A stretch of 32,809 bases of DNA from Bacteroidota bacterium. Its GTDB lineage: Bacteria; Bacteroidota; Bacteroidia; Sphingobacteriales; Sphingobacteriaceae. This document shows, piece by piece, positions 10,401-17,428 of the stretch (position 1 is the stretch's first letter; every line of letters starts with the position of its first letter). The position numbers were made by a program, and so were the translations under genes. Where the stretch lies: positions 1 through 32,809 of the forward strand of contig JARKUW010000033.1 of NCBI GenBank assembly GCA_029851965.1. Reading direction: 5' to 3'. Under the pieces are notes generated by a model. That model saw only the letters and a list, made by a program, of their open reading frames with translations. It made no database searches and was not told where the DNA came from.

Positions 10401-10811
10401 CTTGATTTCGAAGGGGAGCCTTCGCGCAGCTACAGTGAAAGGCGATTGAAGTACTCGGCCCTTCGGGACGTCGCCGGTATGATCCGGTCCTTCCATTATG
10501 CCGCTTATGGCAGCCTGTTCCTCGACAACCAGATCCGGGAGGAAGATATTGTTACGTTGCTGCCTTATGTGCGGCAATGGTACCATTATATGAGCGGATT
10601 CTTTATACAGTCGTATCTGGACACCGTTGGTGAGGCGCCGATCGTTCCCGACAACAGGGGAGACCTGGAGATCCTGATGCAAACGTATCTTCTGCAAAAG
10701 GCGATATATGAATTGAATTATGAATTAAATAACAGACCCGACTGGGTGATTGTTCCTTTGCGCGGAATCAAAGCAATTGTAGAAAAAAACCGTAAAGTGA
10801 CGGTTCAATAA
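7470..10811 (+). CDS. treS: Trehalose synthase (maltose alpha-D-glucosyltransferase) fused to maltokinase
   Basis: N-terminal half: [83 protein letters not shown]. C-terminal half: [11 protein letters not shown] and [29 protein letters not shown] (maltokinase catalytic region). 1113 aa. Confidence 0.95.
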   Translation: [1113 protein letters not shown]

Positions 10812-12783
10812 TGGCATCTATGGCGAAAAACACGATAAAAACTGTTGCAAAAGTGGAAAGCGGCCCGGCCTGGTTTTCTTTGTTTTCTGATGAAGATATA
10901 CTGCTGTTCAAAACGGGGAAACACCGCACGCTTTTTAACAAGCTTGGCGCACACCCGGTTGAACACAATGGCGTGAAGGGCACCTATTTTGCGGTCTGGG
11001 CTCCAAATGCGAAGTACGTCAGCGTAGTTGGAAACTTCAATGGATGGGAACGCCGTGCAAATCCCATGCATGTACGTTGGGACAGCTCGGGCATCTGGGA
11101 ATGCTTCATTCCTGGGATTTACGGTGCAGAATACTACAAGTACTTTATAGATTCCCACACTGGTTATCAGGTGGAGAAAGGCGACCCTTATGCCTTCCAT
11201 TGTGAAACGCCTCCGCACACGGCCAGTGTGACCTGGGACCTGACCTATCAATGGAACGATGCGGACTGGATGGCACAACGCAAGGACAAGAATGTACTGC
11301 AGCAGCCCGTTTCTATTTATGAGCTGCACCTGGGGTCCTGGCGTAGGAAAAACGGAGAACAGCCCAACGAGTTTTTGACATACCGCGAACTGGCTGCCGA
11401 ACTTCCTGCATATTGCAGTTATATGAATTTTACTCACGTGGAGTTCATGCCCGTTATGGAACATCCATTCTACGGTTCATGGGGTTATCAAATCGTGGGT
11501 TTCTATGCACCAAGCAGCCGCTATGGTACAACACAGGACTTTATGTACCTGATTGATCAGCTGCATCAGGCTGGCATAGGCGTTATTCTGGATTGGGTAC
11601 CCTCTCATTTTCCGACCGACGAGCACGGACCGGGATATTTCGACGGTACTCATTTGTACGAATACGAAGATCCACGCAGGGGGTTCCATCCGGACTGGAA
11701 GAGCTTCATTTTTAATCTTGGGAGAAATGAGGTCAGGGCTTTCCTGATCTCAAATGCTGTATTCTGGCTGGAAAAGTATCACATTGATGGTTTAAGGGTA
11801 GATGCGGTGGCATCCATGTTGTATCTGGATTACTCCCGGAATGAAGGGGAGTGGCTTCCGAACATCTATGGAGGTAGAGAAAACCTGGAATCGATCAGCT
11901 TTCTTCAGGAGTTTAATGAAGTGATACATGAGCGACATCTGATGTATTTACTGTTGCCGAGGAATCTACATCCTGGCCGGGCGTGACGCACCCGGTTGTC
12001 AATGGTGGCTTGGGCTTCGACATGAAATGGATGATGGGATGGATGCACGACACGCTTGGTTATCTCGAGAACCCTACGGTCTACCGGAAATACCATCAAG
12101 GCCAGCTGACCTTTAGTCTGGTGTACGCCTTTTCTGAAAAGTTCATGCTTCCTTTGTCGCACGATGAAGTGGTTTATGGGAAAGGCTCTTTGATTAATAA
12201 GATGCCTGGCGACAACTGGCAGCAGTTCGCGAATCTCCGTTTGCTGTATGGCTACATGTATGGCCATCCCGGTGCTAAAATGATATTTATGGGCGGCGAA
12301 TTTGCGCAGCGTCATGAGTGGCAGCACGACTACAGTCTGGATTGGCATGAAAATAACAATCCCGATCACCAGGGGATACAGCGCGTCGTACGTGATTTGA
12401 ATAAGTTCTATAAGGATCATCCTGCACTGTATGAAAACAACTTCTCGTCGGAGGGTTTTGAGTGGATCAATGCCGATGATGCAGCGCACAGCGTTATCGC
12501 ATGGATCCGGAAGGCAGAAGATGAACAGCTGATTTTTATTGCGAACTTTAGTCCGGTGGTGTGGAATAATTACCGGGTAGGGGTGCCGAAGTTGGGATTT
12601 TATCAGGAAGTGTTCAATACTGATAACCTGTATTATGGTGGAAGCGATCAGTTGAACGCAGGACGGCTGGAAACATCACCGATTCCGTACAATGGAAAGA
12701 CGCATTCCTTATCGTTAACACTACCGCCATTGGGCATGATCATACTTCAATTTAACGATACTTACAATTGGTATAAGCCTTAA
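10811..12783 (+). pseudogene. glgB: 1,4-alpha-glucan branching enzyme, split by a 1-nt frameshift at about 11939 (genuine lesion or sequencing error)
   Basis: ORF 10811..11986 carries the CBM48 domain and the GH13 core to DGLRVDAVASMLYLDYSR...[13 protein letters not shown] 11983..12783 continues with [32 protein letters not shown] and MGGEFAQ. Reading the -1 frame across 11938..11985 restores [20 protein letters not shown]. The start overlaps the treS stop (TAATG). Confidence 0.92.
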
Positions 12784-12806
12784 TCTTGTGAAAGATTAAG
12801 GCTTAT
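12773..12806. terminator. Probable bidirectional terminator between convergent glgB and glgP
   Basis: Perfect 15-bp inverted repeat ATAAGCCTTAATCTT-GTGA-AAGATTAAGGCTTAT with a GNRA-type loop. It overlaps the glgB stop codon and lies between convergent genes. Confidence 0.75.
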
Positions 12807-12813
12807 CTTGTTG

Positions 12814-14466
12814 CTACATTTTATACATTTTCTCGTAATACTCATTGGCGAGGCGGCCTGCTTCGAAAGCTGGTACAACGTCTGCTGCGGCCTGCTTCAG
12901 GATCTGCAGCCAGGCTGCTTTGTCTCTGTAGTACATGGGAAGAACGGTACGCTCCAGGGTGTTCATCAGGTTTTCATTTTCGATCTTATCTTTTTCGTCC
13001 ACAGGTAAGGAATCTGCTGCAGGCTCGATGATAAAGCAGTTTTCAAGCGGCTTAGCAAATTCAGGTACCCAGCCATCTGGTATGGATAAGTTTATCGCAC
13101 CGTTCATTGCTGCGGCCATCCCGCTGGTTCCGGATGCTTCACGATACATTCGGGGATTATTCAGCCAAACATCTGCACCCTTCTTGAGGTAAGCGGAGAG
13201 GTCAAGCTCATATCCCGTCAGGACGGCACAGTTCTTAAAGGGACGTGCGCGGTTGATGATGTGGTTGAAGAGGCCAATGGCTTCCATGTCTTTCGGGTAA
13301 GGCTTTCCTGCCCAGATCAGCTGCACAGGGAACTCCGCGTTGTTGATCAGCCTGGTAAAGCGTTCCCAATCCTGCATCATCAGATCCGCACGTTTATACC
13401 CCGCAAAGCGCCTTGCCCAAACGATGGTAAGGACATTTTCGTCAAACAGCTTTCCACATTGGTCTGCAACGATCTTAAAGAGTTCGGCTTTCATCTCTTT
13501 TTTACGGCTGGTAATCGCGGTATCATCGTTACCGGCAATTGCATCATCGAAAACGGGATCTTTCCAGTAGGTTTTATTTTGCGCATTGGTGATCTCGGTG
13601 ATCTCACATACACCCGGATTACTTCCCCACATCTGGCGTGCAACTTCCCCGTGAAGGACGGAGACTCCATTGGCTTTACGTGCGAATTTTAGTGCACCCA
13701 GGGTATAGTTGAAGTCGTGACCGTCCATTCCTAAAATGTACTTCACTTCATGCTCCTGCAAGTGGTAAAAGAAAGACATCTCCTTAAGCAGCGCGTAGCT
13801 GTGCGACTCGTTTCCGGCCATTTCAGGTGTATGGGTGGTGAAGACAACGCGCTTTTTAACCTCATCAAGATTCCTGAATTTGGCATAGAGGTAGAAATTC
13901 AAGGGAACGGCATGGCCTTCATTCATGTGATAGACATCAGGCGTGAGCTCCAGCTGATCCAGCAGGATCGCGCCGCCAATGCCCAAAATGATGCTCTGTG
14001 CAATGCGGGTCGATTCATTGGCGTCGTAAAGGTTGTTGGTGATCGAACGGGACAATACATCATTCTCCGGAATGTCTGTACTCAACAGGAACACTGGTGC
14101 AGACTTGAACGTTTCCGGTTTAAGCAGCCAGACCTTCACCCTTACCGGGGTATCGTGGACCGGAACTGTAAAAACCAGGCCCGTATCCTGCAGATACGAG
14201 TAGTCTTTCTGAACGAAATCCGGCTTCATCTGTGCATGTTCGTCCCTTACCTGTTCATAATAGCCATATTTCCACAGCATTCCAATGCCAATAAGGTTCT
14301 GCTTGAGTTCGTAGGCGCTTCTAAGATGGGAGCCGGCCAGAAAACCCAGGCCACCGCTGTAAATTTTGAGCGCCTGATCTATGGCAAACTCCATAGAAAA
14401 GTAAGCAACGGAGCGGGCGTATTTTTCGTCGGGTTCATACCCGAATATTTCTTGTCTGGTAAGCAT
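12814..14466 (-). CDS. Alpha-glucan phosphorylase family protein (short GT35-type, TIGR02094-like)
   Basis: VAYFSMEFAIDQALKIYSGGLGFLAGSHLRSAYEL, VYHMNEGHAVPLNF, VVFTTHTPEMAGNE, ARRFAGYKRADLMM and MYREASGTSGMAAAMNGAINLSIPDGW. The residue expected to be the PLP-binding Lys is Ala (see findings). Confidence 0.85.
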   Translation of the reverse strand: MLTRQEIFGYEPDEKYARSVAYFSMEFAIDQALKIYSGGLGFLAGSHLRSAYELKQNLIGIGMLWKYGYYEQVRDEHAQMKPDFVQKDYSYLQDTGLVFTVPVHDTPVRVKVWLLKPETFKSAPVFLLSTDIPENDVLSRSITNNLYDANESTRIAQSIILGIGGAILLDQLELTPDVYHMNEGHAVPLNFYLYAKFRNLDEVKKRVVFTTHTPEMAGNESHSYALLKEMSFFYHLQEHEVKYILGMDGHDFNYTLGALKFARKANGVSVLHGEVARQMWGSNPGVCEITEITNAQNKTYWKDPVFDDAIAGNDDTAITSRKKEMKAELFKIVADQCGKLFDENVLTIVWARRFAGYKRADLMMQDWERFTRLINNAEFPVQLIWAGKPYPKDMEAIGLFNHIINRARPFKNCAVLTGYELDLSAYLKKGADVWLNNPRMYREASGTSGMAAAMNGAINLSIPDGWVPEFAKPLENCFIIEPAADSLPVDEKDKIENENLMNTLERTVLPMYYRDKAAWLQILKQAAADVVPAFEAGRLANEYYEKMYKM

Positions 14467-14736
14467 ATATCCTGTGTTTTGATGTGGGTGATTGATTCAA
14501 AGAAGCTAACAACTTCATGAAGATAAGTGATTTAATGAATTAATCGAAGTGGTTGAAACATTTAATGAAACTCATTACTTCCAAAGCGTATCCAGATGAT
14601 CCGGATGTGTCTTTTTGGAGGATCCACTGCCGTTATAGCTTCCTAAATTGAATTTTTACAAACAATTGTGCTGCTTAGTCCATTGTTATAGGTGATAAAA
14701 GTAATATAGCCTTAATACAAACTTAAACTAAAACGT

Positions 14737-14967
14737 ATGGCAAAAAACAAAGAAGGGAAGTTTGTTCCCCCAAAGGGGAAACCTTCAGGAAAGGGAAATG
14801 AAACCGTGGGATTAAAGGATGCTTTTGCAGCGATTGATCCGGATAAGGAAAATGAGATAACGGAGAAATACATCTCAGATACAGATGAACAGGAAGCCTT
14901 GATCCAAATGAGGCATGTTAACCGAAATGTGAACAAGGGTGTAGATTACGACGACAATAAAAGTTAA
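14737..14967 (+). CDS. Small hydrophilic protein of unknown function, operonic with the baeRF-like gene
   Basis: 76 aa charged ORF (MAKNKEGKFVPPKGKPSGKGNE...), ending 4 nt before the next start on the same strand. Confidence 0.7.
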   Translation: MAKNKEGKFVPPKGKPSGKGNETVGLKDAFAAIDPDKENEITEKYISDTDEQEALIQMRHVNRNVNKGVDYDDNKS

Positions 14968-14971
14968 GTTT

Positions 14972-16141
14972 ATGGGAGTATTATCAAAGGATGAGCTCGC
15001 CGAGCTAACCAGTTATGAGGCGGATTGTTGTGTATCCATCTTCATGCCGGCACACAGCTCCGGAGTAGAAGTTAATAACCAGCATGATGCAATTGTTCTG
15101 AAGAACAATCTGCAGTCTGCGAGAAAGATGTTGCTTGACAAGGGAAAGAATCAGCGAACAGTAGAGACCATCCTACAGGAAGGTTTCAAACTGGTTGATG
15201 ATCGGGAATTCTGGAACAGCCAGTCGGAGGGACTGGCGCTCTTTATGGCGGAAGGTTTTTTCAAGATTATAAAAATGCCTTTCAAAGCAAAAGAAGAGCG
15301 CTACATTAATTCGACATTTTACATTGTTCCCTTACTGCCGATGACCTCGGAGAACGAGCATTTTTACCTATTGCTGCTTAGTAAGAAAGATGCGAATATT
15401 TATCGTGGAGATGCTTTCGGAATGGAGCTTTTGGAAATCGAAGGATTACCAAACGGCATGGACGATGTCATCCATTTTGAAGAGAAAAATGCACGGCAGA
15501 CGATGCGTCGCGCGGGCGGAGGTGCAGGCCGGGATGCAATAACTGGTGGTGGAAACTACCATGGTCATGGTACCGGGCTTGCAGAGGAGCCGGAATACAT
15601 ATCGCAGTATCTGAAGGAAGTAGACCAAACGTTATGGACGGAGCTTTTGTCAAATGAAAAGGCACCACTGATTCTTGCGGGTACAGAAGCTATTGCCGGA
15701 TCCTACCGCCTGATCTCGAAGTACAAAAATGTGGTTGAAAAGGTTATTACCGGTAATTTCGATCATGAAGACAAGAGTGTCATTTACCAGAAGGTGAAGG
15801 AGTTGGCGGCGCCTATATTTGAGGAAAATACCCGTAAGGCATTGAATGCTTACTATGAAAACTCAACCGGTGCCCTCACGTCTTCAATTCCTGAAGATGT
15901 CATTCCAGCAAGCTTCTATAGTCAGATCTCCGACCTCTTTGTGGTCAAAGATGAACACATATGGGGCACGTTTGATGAGGTCTCCAACGAGCTTAAAATA
16001 CACGAGGAGCCTCAGGAAGGTGACACCTGCCTGATCAATAAGGCGGTTGTGAAAACCATAAAGAACGGCGGGTCCGTTCACCTGATGCAGCGTGATAAAA
16101 TGCCCGCTGACAGTAAAGTTGCTGCTTTCATGAGATTTTAA
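14972..16141 (+). CDS. baeRF-like protein (bacterial archaeo-eukaryotic release factor family, eRF1-related)
   Basis: N-terminal YEADCCVSIFMPAHSSGVEVNNQHDAIVLKNNLQSARKML, central FYLLLLSKKDANIYRGD, Gly-rich loop GGGAGRDAITGGGNYHGHGTG, then PLILAGTEAIAGSYRLISKYKNVV and a C-terminal ...GSVHLMQRDKMPADSKVAAFMRF resembling baeRF family proteins. Recognised by eye only. Confidence 0.7.
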   Translation: MGVLSKDELAELTSYEADCCVSIFMPAHSSGVEVNNQHDAIVLKNNLQSARKMLLDKGKNQRTVETILQEGFKLVDDREFWNSQSEGLALFMAEGFFKIIKMPFKAKEERYINSTFYIVPLLPMTSENEHFYLLLLSKKDANIYRGDAFGMELLEIEGLPNGMDDVIHFEEKNARQTMRRAGGGAGRDAITGGGNYHGHGTGLAEEPEYISQYLKEVDQTLWTELLSNEKAPLILAGTEAIAGSYRLISKYKNVVEKVITGNFDHEDKSVIYQKVKELAAPIFEENTRKALNAYYENSTGALTSSIPEDVIPASFYSQISDLFVVKDEHIWGTFDEVSNELKIHEEPQEGDTCLINKAVVKTIKNGGSVHLMQRDKMPADSKVAAFMRF

Positions 16142-16157
16142 AAGCGGTGAAACTTAA

Positions 16158-16190
16158 TAAGAAAAGCTGCCCCAAGGGCAGCTTTTCTTA
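16158..16190. terminator. Probable bidirectional terminator between convergent baeRF-like and ThuA-like genes
   Basis: Perfect 15-bp inverted repeat TAAGAAAAGCTGCCC-CAA-GGGCAGCTTTTCTTA, GC-rich core with T-rich flank. It overlaps the stop codon of the minus-strand gene. Confidence 0.85.
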
Positions 16191-17021
16191 TTTCCGGGAA
16201 GTATTTCCCAGCCACAGCAATGCATTGAGGATAAATCTATTTTGATCCGCATTGTCAAAGGTAAAAGACAGCTCTTTCTTGCTGTTGTGTTCGTAATCGA
16301 TGTCGTTGTGGCCCATGTTCATGTAGATCATTTTGTAGTTCTTATTGGACCAGGCGACAGGGTAGTCGCCATTGTGCCAGATCTCGCTCTGCTTTGGGCC
16401 GGTTCCTAAAGGAAAGCTGGAGGGATCAATGGACAGGAGTATTTCAATGTCTTTGTTTTTTCGCAGGTCGTTCGTCCAGCGGTACCATTCATTGGGTGAA
16501 GACTTGAAGGTCTTCGCGGTTTCTTTAAGGGCTGAATGTTTCGGGCTTTCATTTCGCAGAGTGGCAGAAGTTGGTCTCCAGGTATTACTCCGGTAAGAGC
16601 CTGATCCGAGAAAAGTCTCATGATACCAGCTCCAGTTCTGCGGATATGTAGAGTTGTCCAATGCGAAAGCAGAGAAGTGAAATCCCATCCATGCACCCCC
16701 CTGATCCATATATTGCTTAAAGGCAGCGCGCTGATCTGTATCTTCGGGACGGGTATCCAGAAACAACACCACCTGATATTTCGCCAGAAAGGCTGCATTC
16801 AGATTGTTCCAGTTGGAGGTGGTGTCAAATTCGAAGTTATTCTTTACAGCAGTTGCCATAAACCAGCGGTTTGCCTCATGCACAAAACTGATGTGCGCCT
16901 GGTCGTTTTTAGCTGTGAAAAACGCGATGGCTTTGAAAGCTGAACTGCGCGGTTGTGCGGAAATTGAAACAAAGCAAATGAGCAAAAGCCCCGTAAGTAG
17001 AAGTTGAAGGTGCTTAACCAT
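16188..17021 (-). CDS. ThuA-like domain protein, secreted
   Basis: Signal peptide MVKHLQLLLTGLLLICFVSISAQ. ThuA-like AKYQVVLFLDTRPEDTDQRAAFKQYMDQGGAWMGFHFSAF, PVAWSNKNYKMIYMNMGHNDIDYEH and RFILNALLWLGN. Confidence 0.85.
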   Translation of the reverse strand: MVKHLQLLLTGLLLICFVSISAQPRSSAFKAIAFFTAKNDQAHISFVHEANRWFMATAVKNNFEFDTTSNWNNLNAAFLAKYQVVLFLDTRPEDTDQRAAFKQYMDQGGAWMGFHFSAFALDNSTYPQNWSWYHETFLGSGSYRSNTWRPTSATLRNESPKHSALKETAKTFKSSPNEWYRWTNDLRKNKDIEILLSIDPSSFPLGTGPKQSEIWHNGDYPVAWSNKNYKMIYMNMGHNDIDYEHNSKKELSFTFDNADQNRFILNALLWLGNTSRK

Positions 17022-17153
17022 ATCTAATTTTCGGTTAAATTAAATATTTAATTGGCTTTTGGAGTGCAACATCTTCGATAAATCAAACTTATAATAGTCA
17101 AAGCCGCACCGGTCTTCGGAAGGCTCCGGTCTTCAACACAGCACTTAAATAAA

Positions 17154-17191
17154 CACAAAAACCTATAAGATTAATCTTATAGGTTTTTGTG
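17154..17191. terminator. Perfect 38-bp palindrome, probable terminator
   Basis: CACAAAAACCTATAAGATT followed directly by AATCTTATAGGTTTTTGTG, an exact reverse complement. Located just 3' of the minus-strand mini-ORF and upstream of the ThuA-like gene. Confidence 0.65.
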
Positions 17192-17226
17192 CCGGCGCCC
17201 GGCAGTGGCAATCGAAAGCGCTGAAG

Positions 17227-17367
17227 TTATTTCTTTTTCTTCACATCTACTTCTTTTGCATCCTTAGCAGAGATTACATCTTTGGCCTCAGTTCCTTTTG
17301 CCTTTTTTGTATCTTTTGTTTCCGCCTTCGTGGTTGTGCCTTTTTCTGTGTCTGATTTCTTTGCCAT
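17227..17367 (-). CDS. Lys-rich 46-aa mini-protein (not in the supplied ORF track)
   Basis: Minus-strand translation MAKKSDTEKGTTTKAETKDTKKAKGTEAKDVISAKDAKEVDVKKKK*. Followed by the 38-bp palindrome and preceded by the MCE gene on the same strand. Confidence 0.55.
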   Translation of the reverse strand: MAKKSDTEKGTTTKAETKDTKKAKGTEAKDVISAKDAKEVDVKKKK

Positions 17368-17428
17368 AAAAGTTGAGTTTTTCAATTCAATTAGAACAAT
17401 GGAACACTTAAATGGTTTTTGGAACTAC

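Noticed and set aside
10805-11464. 219-aa minus-strand ORF opposite glgB
   Set aside because: Fully antisense to the CBM48/GH13 region of glgB, with no domain recognised and no independent evidence of coding.
11983-12783. GlgB C-terminal ORF as an independent gene with its own GTG start
   Set aside because: It begins mid-domain within the GH13 barrel and the upstream -1 frame supplies the missing catalytic motif. It is the 3' part of a frameshifted glgB.
15512-15592. Gly-rich loop GGGAGRDAITGGGNYHGHGTG as a genuine catalytic GGQ peptide-release motif
   Set aside because: No GGQ tripeptide is present. The motif is only suggestive, so release-factor catalysis is not claimed.
17108-17136. Short direct repeat CCGGTCTTC / CCGGTCTTC upstream of the ThuA-like gene
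   Set aside because: Only two 9-mers; too short to distinguish from chance or call a regulatory repeat.
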